Below, one piece after another: positions 27,323 through 34,462 of a stretch of 64,000 nucleotides of DNA. The notes beneath the pieces are model-generated. The model was given only the letters and a program-made list of their open reading frames with translations, was not told the DNA's origin and ran no database searches. Source of the DNA: an uncultured Thalassotalea sp. (lineage in GTDB: Bacteria > Pseudomonadota > Gammaproteobacteria > Enterobacterales > Alteromonadaceae); NCBI GenBank assembly GCA_947492575.1, contig CANLNK010000002.1, positions 345,304 through 409,303 of the forward strand, in the 5' to 3' direction. Made by a program: the position numbers and the translations under genes. Position 1 is the first letter of the stretch, and each line of letters opens with the position of its first letter.

Positions 27323-27816
27323 ACACCCATAAACTCTGTCTTATTGGTCCTTCTGCTGTTGGCAAAACGAGCTTAATTAGGCAATTTGTCGAAGGTATTT
27401 TTTCGGAAAAGTATTTAACCTCTATCGGAGTTAAAATTGATAAGAAGCAAGTTAATACAGAGTTAGGTGGCGTTTTATTCTTGATTTGGGATATCGAGGG
27501 GACTGATCAATTCTGCGGTTTCAACCCACGTTATTTAAATGGTGCAAGTGCTTACATAGTTGTCGTAGACCAAACTCAGCCCAGTAGCATCGATGATGCA
27601 ATTATCATATATCAACAAGCGATCGCCGCTTCGAATGCCGATGTTTATTTGGCGATTAATAAAAACGATCTAACTTCACAAGTAAGTGAACAGCAACTTG
27701 AGTCCTTAACCTCATTAAAATTTAAAAGAGTCATTTCTACTAGCGCTAAAACAGGAGAAAACGTAGCTAACCTATTCACCGAGATTGCAACATCGTTATT
27801 AGCAAAGCTGTCATAA
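27319..27816 (+). CDS. Ras/Rab-like small GTPase
   Basis: 165 residues with all GTPase motifs: P-loop GPSAVGKTS (10-18), switch I YLTSIGVKI (32-40), G3 WDIEGTD (57-63), G4 NKND (114-117) and G5 SAK (142-144). The position equal to Ras Gln61 is Thr62, so intrinsic hydrolysis should be slow unless a partner supplies the catalytic group. No lipid-attachment motif is seen, so it probably reaches the membrane through the OmpA/longin-like protein whose stop codon it overlaps. A GGDEF-EAL gene follows after 13 bases, pointing to c-di-GMP as an output. Confidence 0.92.
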   Translation: MNTHKLCLIGPSAVGKTSLIRQFVEGIFSEKYLTSIGVKIDKKQVNTELGGVLFLIWDIEGTDQFCGFNPRYLNGASAYIVVVDQTQPSSIDDAIIIYQQAIAASNADVYLAINKNDLTSQVSEQQLESLTSLKFKRVISTSAKTGENVANLFTEIATSLLAKLS

Positions 27817-27829
27817 GGAACCGAATGTA

Positions 27830-29959
27830 ATGGAAGACAAGCTCACCCCCATTCTGCAATCACTCAACTGCATAGCATTTCAATATCATGCTGACGGTTA
27901 CTTTCACAATGTGTTTATCGACTCTCCCTGGGCTCAAGATTTAGTACCCAATATCGAATCACGCCCATATCAAACACTAACAGGGCACTCCTTTTTCTTG
28001 GATGATTTTATCCGAGATGCAATTAATTTCTGGCAGTCACAGTCTTCCCATCTTAATAACGAAAAGCTGGATTCAGGGATCTGGACAGAGCATCCAGAAA
28101 ATAAAGAGGCAATGCACTTAAGTGCAGAAGCTATTAATCACCCTGATGGGCAATTCTTGATTATTAGAAATTTAGCGCATGAATTTAATGACAAACAAAA
28201 TACGTTACAGGCCGCCAGAGAAATGCTCATTGCGAATGAAAACGTCATGGCAAGTCATCAATATGCGCAAGAACGAGTTGCTTCTATTTCCCATGAACAA
28301 GCGAGCCTGCAACGGATTGTTGAGGCAATTAGTAAAGCAGTTGATACAATCAGTACCGGTATTTTAATTGTCGATAGCGAAATGAATTGCCTAATGGACA
28401 ACCCTGCTATTAAACAGCTATTTAACTTATCAGCGGAATCAAATAAAGACAGTATATTAACCATCATTTTACAGCTGTTAGAAAAGCAATACCCTGAGTT
28501 TAATCAAATTTTATCTAGTGATGAAACGTGGCAAGGTGAGCTCTGCTGGATGCTACCACCATTTAACATGAAATGGTTTATGTTATCGATCATTCCGATC
28601 AGAAGTGCGCTCGGCAAACTTAGCCAATGGGTGTTCATTACTTCAGATATTTCTCGCCTCAAACACCTTCAGCAGCAGAACGAAAAGCTCACATTGATTG
28701 ATAACCTAACGGAATTACCTAACCGGCAATATTTCTGGAATGCCCTAGAAAATCTCATTGCAGCTTCGATCCCTTGCTATATCGTTTATATCGATATCGA
28801 AAATTTTAAGCGCATAAATGATGAACTGGGTCACAGTAAAGGAGATGAAGTCTTAACCTATGTATCGGAGCATGTGCGAAAGTCTGTGAAGCGGGAAGAT
28901 GTTGTTGCTCGTATTGGTGGCAATGAGTTTGGTTTGCTACTACAAGGCGTCGCCAGTGATGAGCAATGCAAATATGTGTTAGATCGCATAGGTTCAATTG
29001 CACTTAGCTCACACTTTCAACGCATGACCAATAACTTAGGCAACAATCTAAATATAGGCATCGCTGCTTACCCTCGTGACGGTGACAATGTGGAACGTTT
29101 GCTAAAAAGTGTTGGGATAGCCGTTAAGCAAGCGAAAGAGAAATTAGAGCTCAACCATTGTTTTTACAATGCAAAAATGGAGCAAGAAGCTTTACGCCAA
29201 CTAAAGCTAAAGCAAGAGCTTGAAAGCGCTTTAGAACTGCAACAATTCGAACTCTATTTCCAACCGATTTATCTATCTCACGACAAAAAAATATCTAAAG
29301 TAGAAGTCCTGATACGCTGGAATCATCCTGAATTGGGGTTGGTGATGCCGGGTAGCTTTATCCCACTAGCTGAAGCTAGCGGTCTAATAGTGCCAATGGG
29401 TAAGTGGATTATCGAGCAAGCTTGTCAGGCGCTAGGTGAGCTTGCATATAAGGGCTATCACTTAGGAGTTTCTATCAACTTATCGCCACGCCAGTTTAAT
29501 GACAAAAGTATTGCGCCTTTTATTGAAGAAGCGATAAAAAACTTTAATATCGATCCTGCACAAATCGAGTTAGAAGTAACTGAAGGACTACTTATCTATA
29601 ATTACGATGCCGTACTTGAGCAACTAAAAACGTTGAGAAAAGTGGGTATAAAATTGTCCGTTGATGACTTTGGCACGGGTTACAGTTCCCTATCATACCT
29701 AAAAAGGCTGCCAATCGATGCACTCAAAATAGATCGTTCTTTTGTCACCGATTTAGCTGTAGACGCCAACGATAAGGCCATTGTCTCAGCGGTTATCGTT
29801 ATGGCCCATCAACTCAAACTACTTGTTGTGGCCGAAGGTGTAGAAGAACAGAACCAAATGGACTTCTTGATTCAACATGACTGTGATTTTATTCAAGGCT
29901 ACTTACTTTGCCGACCTCTGCCATTTGAAAAGCTCTGCGATGTACTTGCCCAACAATAG
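27830..29959 (+). CDS. PAS-GGDEF-EAL protein (probable c-di-GMP phosphodiesterase)
   Basis: 709 residues with no membrane helix. An N-terminal uncharacterised region and a PAS-like segment (about 160-280) lead to a GGDEF domain (285-440) whose active-site motif reads GGNEF (near 360), probably catalytically dead. The EAL domain (455-700) begins EVLIRWNHP and keeps INLSPRQF, ELEVTEGLLI, DDFGTGYSSL and the catalytic-loop EGVEE. It should hydrolyse c-di-GMP, with the GGDEF part as a GTP sensor. It is the last gene of the GTPase module, so GTP may regulate both it and the small GTPase. Confidence 0.9.
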   Translation: MEDKLTPILQSLNCIAFQYHADGYFHNVFIDSPWAQDLVPNIESRPYQTLTGHSFFLDDFIRDAINFWQSQSSHLNNEKLDSGIWTEHPENKEAMHLSAEAINHPDGQFLIIRNLAHEFNDKQNTLQAAREMLIANENVMASHQYAQERVASISHEQASLQRIVEAISKAVDTISTGILIVDSEMNCLMDNPAIKQLFNLSAESNKDSILTIILQLLEKQYPEFNQILSSDETWQGELCWMLPPFNMKWFMLSIIPIRSALGKLSQWVFITSDISRLKHLQQQNEKLTLIDNLTELPNRQYFWNALENLIAASIPCYIVYIDIENFKRINDELGHSKGDEVLTYVSEHVRKSVKREDVVARIGGNEFGLLLQGVASDEQCKYVLDRIGSIALSSHFQRMTNNLGNNLNIGIAAYPRDGDNVERLLKSVGIAVKQAKEKLELNHCFYNAKMEQEALRQLKLKQELESALELQQFELYFQPIYLSHDKKISKVEVLIRWNHPELGLVMPGSFIPLAEASGLIVPMGKWIIEQACQALGELAYKGYHLGVSINLSPRQFNDKSIAPFIEEAIKNFNIDPAQIELEVTEGLLIYNYDAVLEQLKTLRKVGIKLSVDDFGTGYSSLSYLKRLPIDALKIDRSFVTDLAVDANDKAIVSAVIVMAHQLKLLVVAEGVEEQNQMDFLIQHDCDFIQGYLLCRPLPFEKLCDVLAQQ

Positions 29960-30041
29960 CTTTTAAAAAGGGTTACCTGCAAGCTGAACTGGTTTGTCGC
30001 TCAAACAAATAAAACGCATAATATTTGACCAACAGAGGGAG

Positions 30042-30064
30042 AGTTAACTACACTTAGTTAACTA
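30042..30064. promoter_or_regulatory. paired AGTTAACTA boxes
   Basis: Two copies of AGTTAACTA (30042-30050, 30056-30064), each containing a perfect 8-bp palindrome, lie 14 bases apart and 38 bases before the next gene. They may be operator half-sites. The binding protein is unknown. Confidence 0.4.
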
Positions 30065-30101
30065 GGTTCATTAATTATGTAAGCTCAGCCACGGATGTAA
30101 A

Positions 30102-30359
30102 ATGCAAGCAGTAGAAAAAGGACATAACCAAACGGAGCGCAGGATAGGCTCACCAACTTACGAAAGTTTATGTCATCAACTTTCGATGTCTCAGCGTTAT
30201 TCTGTCAACGCACTAAACCAATACGGCTATCAACTCAGGTATTTAAGGCGCGGAGAGCAAGGTAACTTAGCCATTATGATGTGTGAAGAAAGCATTGCAT
30301 CTGTCAACGAGCAAGGGGAAATAGAAACCTCTCCGTCAATAAGCTTACGGCATGGCTAA
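30102..30359 (+). CDS. small uncharacterised protein
   Basis: 85 residues without signal peptide or membrane helix. A compact basic/aromatic middle (SQRYSVNALNQYGYQLRYLR) is followed by GNLAIMMCEE and an acidic stretch (VNEQGEIET). Codon composition and sequence texture look like a real gene, similar in kind to small conserved proteins of Alteromonadales. The ribosome site is weak. Function unknown. Confidence 0.65.
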   Translation: MQAVEKGHNQTERRIGSPTYESLCHQLSMSQRYSVNALNQYGYQLRYLRRGEQGNLAIMMCEESIASVNEQGEIETSPSISLRHG

Positions 30360-30503
30360 GCAAAGTTAGGAAAGTAATTCGTTGTCCATTTACCCGCAAC
30401 GAAGAACCCATAACAGCAAGTGATAAAGATAGGTTGCTGAACTTTCCTTAAATTTCGATGCAACAAGTGAATAAAATTAATCCATCACGTGATTTCTTCT
30501 CGT

Positions 30504-30532
30504 TTGTCAGGTTTGATTAGTGCAACTATTCT
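30504..30532 (+). promoter_or_regulatory. sigma-70 promoter of a putative small RNA
   Basis: TTGTCA (30504-30509), a 17-base spacer and TATTCT (30527-30532) predict a start near 30539. The same -35 and spacing recur before the gene at 31866. Confidence 0.55.
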
Positions 30533-30538
30533 AAAGTT

Positions 30539-30621
30539 GTTTTCGAAATCTCCCCCGATTTCTAAACCATTAGACACTTACTTTATTTGTCAGGACACTT
30601 TTTTGAGTGTCCTTTTTTTTT
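30539..30621 (+). ncRNA. putative small regulatory RNA of about 83 nt
   Basis: A transcript from the predicted start would begin with a 6-bp hairpin GAAATC-TCCCCC-GATTTC (30546-30563), whose C-rich loop could pair with Shine-Dalgarno sequences. A single-stranded AU-rich stretch follows, then a strong terminator hairpin with a run of nine T. There is no convincing coding frame. Promoter, C-rich loop, AU-rich stretch and terminator together fit a trans-acting, Hfq-type sRNA. It is not a family I recognise. Confidence 0.5.
30593..30621 (+). terminator. rho-independent terminator
   Basis: GGACACT/AGTGTCC with a 6-base T loop, followed by nine T. The nearest upstream coding gene ends 234 bases earlier, so it more likely ends the putative small RNA. 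Confidence 0.9.
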
Positions 30622-30777
30622 GCCTAATAGCACCATTTTGGTGCGCACGCTACATTTTGGAACAGATGTTTTTGGCCAAACTCGCAAAAAAAAAGTTAAA
30701 CCATTGTTTTTAATTAACTTTAACCATTGGCGCAACAGTTGCTATCTGTAATTGTCAGAGATAAACCAAAAAGCATT

Positions 30778-31656
30778 ATGACTATCCAAACTCCAATTCG
30801 CGGCCTTCGTTCATTTTGTATTGCTGCAAAGTGCCTAAGCTTTAAGCATGCGGCATCACAATTATTTTTAACGCCTTCAGCTGTTAGTCATCAAATAAAG
30901 CAGTTGGAAGATCAACTCGGCACCCCGCTATTCAAACGTCAAACTCGTGCAATTGAGTTAACAAGCGCCGGAAAGCAATTCTACAACTCCGTATATCCAA
31001 TAATTACCAGCTTAGAGCAAACCATTGCAGACTTTACTAATAGCCAACAAAACAAAACCATCACCATCAGCTTGCCAGAGTTCTTTGCAAGTGAGTTATT
31101 TGTGCCGAAGTTGAGTGAATGGGCAGAACTAAACCCCGACATAAACTTACAACTTGAAACGGTTAAATCAGCTTCGCAAGCACCCGCAGCAGCAGACCTT
31201 TCTATTGTTTTGGCCAATGGAACGCCTAATGGTAGTGTTGTGCATGAACTGTTTCCGATTCGCTATGTTCCTGCGTGTAACAAAAAACTTTACAAGCGAT
31301 GGGCCGCGCATGGTCTAGACGCGCTTAGTTCAGTACCGTTGATTCTACACCAGGCTCGCCCTTGGTCTTGGCACCAGTGGGCTGATAAGAATGACGTATC
31401 TAATTTCGACCCTAAGCAAATTATTCAATTTGATAGCATGTTTGGCGTCGCACGAGCTGCCCAACAGGGAATGGGGATAGCACTTGTGCCGGTGCCTATC
31501 AGTCGAGTTTGGTTTGCTGAAGAGTTATTGGTTAAGTTGTTCGAACAGGAACTCGTCACTAATGACAAATACTTTTTAATTCAACATCAAAACATTGAGT
31601 CAGCGCCTGAGCTCACTACATTTGCAAATTGGGTAAGAGATAATTTTGCTGTTTAA
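30778..31656 (+). CDS. LysR-family transcriptional regulator (GcvA-like)
   Basis: About 292 residues from the ATG at 30778; an upstream TTG at 30727 adds 17 residues without homology. The N-terminal winged helix begins IRGLRSFCIAAKCLSFKHAA and continues LTPSAVSHQIKQLEDQLGTP LFKR, the GcvA-type signature. The effector domain follows. It is transcribed toward the two-gene unit at 31866-32588, whose promoter has a palindrome at the transcript start, a plausible target. Confidence 0.9.
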   Translation: MTIQTPIRGLRSFCIAAKCLSFKHAASQLFLTPSAVSHQIKQLEDQLGTPLFKRQTRAIELTSAGKQFYNSVYPIITSLEQTIADFTNSQQNKTITISLPEFFASELFVPKLSEWAELNPDINLQLETVKSASQAPAAADLSIVLANGTPNGSVVHELFPIRYVPACNKKLYKRWAAHGLDALSSVPLILHQARPWSWHQWADKNDVSNFDPKQIIQFDSMFGVARAAQQGMGIALVPVPISRVWFAEELLVKLFEQELVTNDKYFLIQHQNIESAPELTTFANWVRDNFAV

Positions 31657-31760
31657 TACCCAATGTGTGATGTGTGTATTATTGCAACAAACAAATCAAC
31701 TTCTAAAGTAAATATTCTAATAAACCAATAAATTTCACTTATTAGGTGTTTTTTTATCGT

Positions 31761-31813
31761 TTGTCAGATCCCCGCTAGCCTCCTAAAGTTAAGGTGTCGC
31801 CATATGGTGACAC
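31761..31813 (+). promoter_or_regulatory. promoter with palindrome at the transcript start
   Basis: TTGTCA (31761-31766), 17 bases and TAAAGT (31784-31789). A 20-base inverted repeat with one mismatch (GTGTCGCCAT/ATGGTGACAC, 31794-31813) sits at or just after the expected start. It could be an operator or a 5'-end hairpin. Confidence 0.5.
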
Positions 31814-31865
31814 TTAATTTAACTAACGTAATCAACTTAACTAACGTTAAAGAACGGAGCAAACC

Positions 31866-32402
31866 ATGAAACCATTACTTATAAAAGCCTCTTTGTTGTT
31901 AGCACTAATCAGTGCAGGCACCAAAGCAGTAGAGGCAAAACCTTTAGAGACAACACCTAAACTTCACGGGTTAAAAATCGCCATCGTAAAAGACGCGGTC
32001 GGGTCTACTGATATTGTTGCCGGTGACTACACGAAAGGTCTTTCAAAAATGGACGAGTTAACGCCAAAGCAAGACTCTGATTATGAAGTCGCCATGGGTA
32101 AGTGTGTTGCCAATATCAAACTTAATGAACTGGCTAGCGCTAATATGGCGTGCAGCCAAGCAATTGAAGCTATTGACGCAATGAACGGCCGCAGTCGTCA
32201 CATTGAGTTTTTAAAATCAATGGCGCTTAGTAACAGAGCGATTGTGCGCTACTTATCAAATGACAGCTTAGGTGCACTAGATGACTTTACGAGCGCTTTG
32301 CTGGTAAACGATAACAAGATCGTGAAAAGCAATATTTTAGCTTTAAAGCAAATTCGCCTAGACCACGATGAAAAGCTTGTAGCAAGCAGTTTTTCAGAGT
32401 AA
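31866..32402 (+). CDS. exported protein with TPR-like helices
   Basis: 178 residues. A signal peptide (ending VEAK) is followed by a region with TPR-like helical repeats (SDYEVAMGKCVANIKLNELA, then ACSQAIEAID, and SMALSNRAIVRYLSNDSLGA LDDFTSALLVN). The start has ACGGAG 7 bases upstream. It is probably a periplasmic scaffold or partner protein; no specific role is recognised. A 49-residue gene follows 36 bases downstream with a strong ribosome site. Confidence 0.75.
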   Translation: MKPLLIKASLLLALISAGTKAVEAKPLETTPKLHGLKIAIVKDAVGSTDIVAGDYTKGLSKMDELTPKQDSDYEVAMGKCVANIKLNELASANMACSQAIEAIDAMNGRSRHIEFLKSMALSNRAIVRYLSNDSLGALDDFTSALLVNDNKIVKSNILALKQIRLDHDEKLVASSFSE

Positions 32403-32438
32403 CAACTTTTTATCAACCAAAGAACGAGGAGGACAATC

Positions 32439-32588
32439 ATGGCGATCAAAACATGGTCAACGCTATATCATTCAATCGACTTTCTATGGCACTTGAAGGA
32501 CATCAACTTTAGTCAGTGGGATGTAGAAAGCCCTGACTTAACTCAGTTAAACCTTAACGAGCACCTTACCCAAAAACAACGACAGTAA
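32439..32588 (+). CDS. 49-residue small protein
   Basis: MAIKTWSTLYHSIDFLWHLK then DINFSQWDVESPDL, ending in KQRQ. The ATG has a near-perfect GAGGAGGA 6-8 bases upstream, the strongest ribosome site in the area. It is aromatic-rich (three Trp), with no membrane helix or Cys. It is co-transcribed with the TPR-like gene. Function unknown; the strong initiation signal is the main argument that it is translated. Confidence 0.65.
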   Translation: MAIKTWSTLYHSIDFLWHLKDINFSQWDVESPDLTQLNLNEHLTQKQRQ

Positions 32589-32784
32589 AGGTAATTAGAT
32601 GCAGTTAATTTTCACGTAATGCGATTATTGCCGACATTCAATAATCGCATTCACCCACCTGCCTTATCCTAGAATTCATCAATTTTTAATTTTTCTGTTT
32701 TTCTCAACCCTAGAGACTGGAAAAAAGTGGTCAAGCACTGTTAGAATCACGCCATTAAGTCATATTTGTAAAGAAGCGATTAAG

Positions 32785-33513
32785 ATGGGAAGAGCGTTCC
32801 AAAACCGAAAAGAATCCATGGCGAAAACCGCCGGCCAAAAAACTAAAGTTTATTCAAAATACGGTAAAGCAATATATTCTGTTGCAAAAAGTGGTGGCTC
32901 AGACCCAGATGGTAACTTAGCGCTACGCAGCCTAATTGATAAAGCGAAAAAAGACCAAGTACCAACGCACGTAATTGAAAAAGCAATCGACAAAGCTAGT
33001 GGTGCTGGTGGTGAAGACTACGCTGAAGCACGCTACGAAGGCTTCGGCCCTGGCAACTGCATGGTTATCATCGACTGTTTAACTGATAACGGCAATCGTA
33101 CAATCAAAGACGTGCGTCAATGCTTTACCAAAACCAATTCTAAAATCGGTTCAACAGGTACAGTTTCACACATGTTCGCTCATCAAGCGGTTTTCGCGTT
33201 TAAAGGCGAAGATGATGAAACAGTACTTGAGAACTTGATGATGGCTGACATTGATGTCACAGATGTCGAATTAGAAGATGGTATTATTACCGTGTATGCC
33301 CCTCATACTGAATTCTTTAAGATCAAAACTGAGTTCGCTGACAGCATGCCTGAGTTTGACTTAGAAGTGGAAGAAATAACATGGGTACCACAAACCTACA
33401 CTGAAATTACAGCGGAAGAAGACATAGCAAACTTCGACAAGTTTATCGCTATGTTGGAAGACTGTGACGATGTTCAAAACATCTACCACAATGCTGATGT
33501 TATCAGAGGCTAA
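32785..33513 (+). CDS. YebC/PmpR family protein (YeeN-like)
   Basis: 242 residues covering the full YebC fold: [52 protein letters not shown] and the acidic C-terminus. The N-terminus ([10 protein letters not shown] rather than MAGHSKW) places it in the YeeN-like branch. YebC proteins act as DNA-binding regulators, and recent work links some to translation of proline stretches. It is monocistronic with its own terminator. Confidence 0.93.
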   Translation: MGRAFQNRKESMAKTAGQKTKVYSKYGKAIYSVAKSGGSDPDGNLALRSLIDKAKKDQVPTHVIEKAIDKASGAGGEDYAEARYEGFGPGNCMVIIDCLTDNGNRTIKDVRQCFTKTNSKIGSTGTVSHMFAHQAVFAFKGEDDETVLENLMMADIDVTDVELEDGIITVYAPHTEFFKIKTEFADSMPEFDLEVEEITWVPQTYTEITAEEDIANFDKFIAMLEDCDDVQNIYHNADVIRG

Positions 33514-33530
33514 AATCACGCATTAAAATA

Positions 33531-33571
33531 AAAAAGCGCCGAAGTAACTCGATTACTTGGCGCTTTTTTAT
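33531..33571 (+). terminator. rho-independent terminator
   Basis: AAAAAGCGCC-G-AAGTAA pairs with TTACTTGGCGCTTTTT (one bulged base), followed by T, 17 bases after the YebC gene. The A run on the other arm makes it usable from both sides. Confidence 0.9.
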
Positions 33572-33631
33572 TGCTTATTTTTTCATATAAGTAGTCACAA
33601 ACCGCAACTATTCTGACAAATCTTTAATACG

Positions 33632-34399
33632 TCACTTCAAACAAGACAATGTAGCTTCAAACGCCGAAGCGTCTTCCAATTTAGCCTGCAACTCTTTACT
33701 TGGTAAACAATCTGTGTTGACAAACTGCAGCAGCTCTTCAACAGGATCGCAGAACAGCACATCCAGCGCTAGCCTATCTAGTCCGTATAGTCCGCGATGA
33801 ATAGCATGAGCAGAAAACACGAGCACATCGCCTTTTTGTAGCGGTAAGGTAACCGTATCAGGTAAAGCCTCGTCGCTCTTGTGCCCATTTAGTTCGCGAC
33901 GAACTTGAAGCGATTGGCTGCTATCCCACTGGATATGACTTTTAGGCACTATTTCCATCCCAGGCTCATCGGCAAGCGCAATACGAAAGTGCATAGCTTT
34001 AGGACCGTTTAAAGCGTTTTTTTCTTCCTCGATGGATAAGTGATATTGGCTATCGCGATGCCAATAGTTTTGTTGAGACTCGTCAACAGGATTAAAAAAT
34101 AGCTGCGTGTTCATAAATGCTGGCTGAGACGCGAAAACAGCTTTCGCTAATGACATCAGTTTATTTGAAGCGACAAAACGAATAAGCGCTTCTCTGTCAG
34201 CACTATTTAGAAACTGTTTTCCCGTAAGGTAAGCAGAATTGATAGCTCGCTCTTGATAAAAGCTGATATTGGCTTGCTTCCATGCTGCGTGAAATCGTTC
34301 CACAATAGGACGTATCTCAGAGACTTCCGCATCTGAATAAAACCCTTTTATATGGGCATATCCTTCAGACTTATAGCGCACATATTCACCAAAACTCAC
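33632..34399 (-). CDS. phytanoyl-CoA dioxygenase (PhyH) family protein
   Basis: 255 residues. It carries the Fe(II)/2-oxoglutarate motif pieces HRDSQYH (His and Asp ligands) and HAIHRG (distal His), plus a 2-oxoglutarate-binding Arg region. It probably hydroxylates a small molecule; the substrate cannot be told, and members of this family act on lipids, osmolytes or natural products. It lies 63 bases downstream of the 7TM-EAL gene on the same strand. Confidence 0.85.
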   Translation of the reverse strand: MSFGEYVRYKSEGYAHIKGFYSDAEVSEIRPIVERFHAAWKQANISFYQERAINSAYLTGKQFLNSADREALIRFVASNKLMSLAKAVFASQPAFMNTQLFFNPVDESQQNYWHRDSQYHLSIEEEKNALNGPKAMHFRIALADEPGMEIVPKSHIQWDSSQSLQVRRELNGHKSDEALPDTVTLPLQKGDVLVFSAHAIHRGLYGLDRLALDVLFCDPVEELLQFVNTDCLPSKELQAKLEDASAFEATLSCLK

Positions 34400-34462
34400 C
34401 TTTGCTTGCTCCTTAAAAGTCTTCTTCGCTTTCCACTTGGACGCTCTAGAAATACTCTGAAC

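Noticed and set aside
30489..30713. 74-residue open frame over the putative small RNA
   Set aside because: It spans a strong terminator and a sigma-70 promoter and has no ribosome site or protein-like composition.
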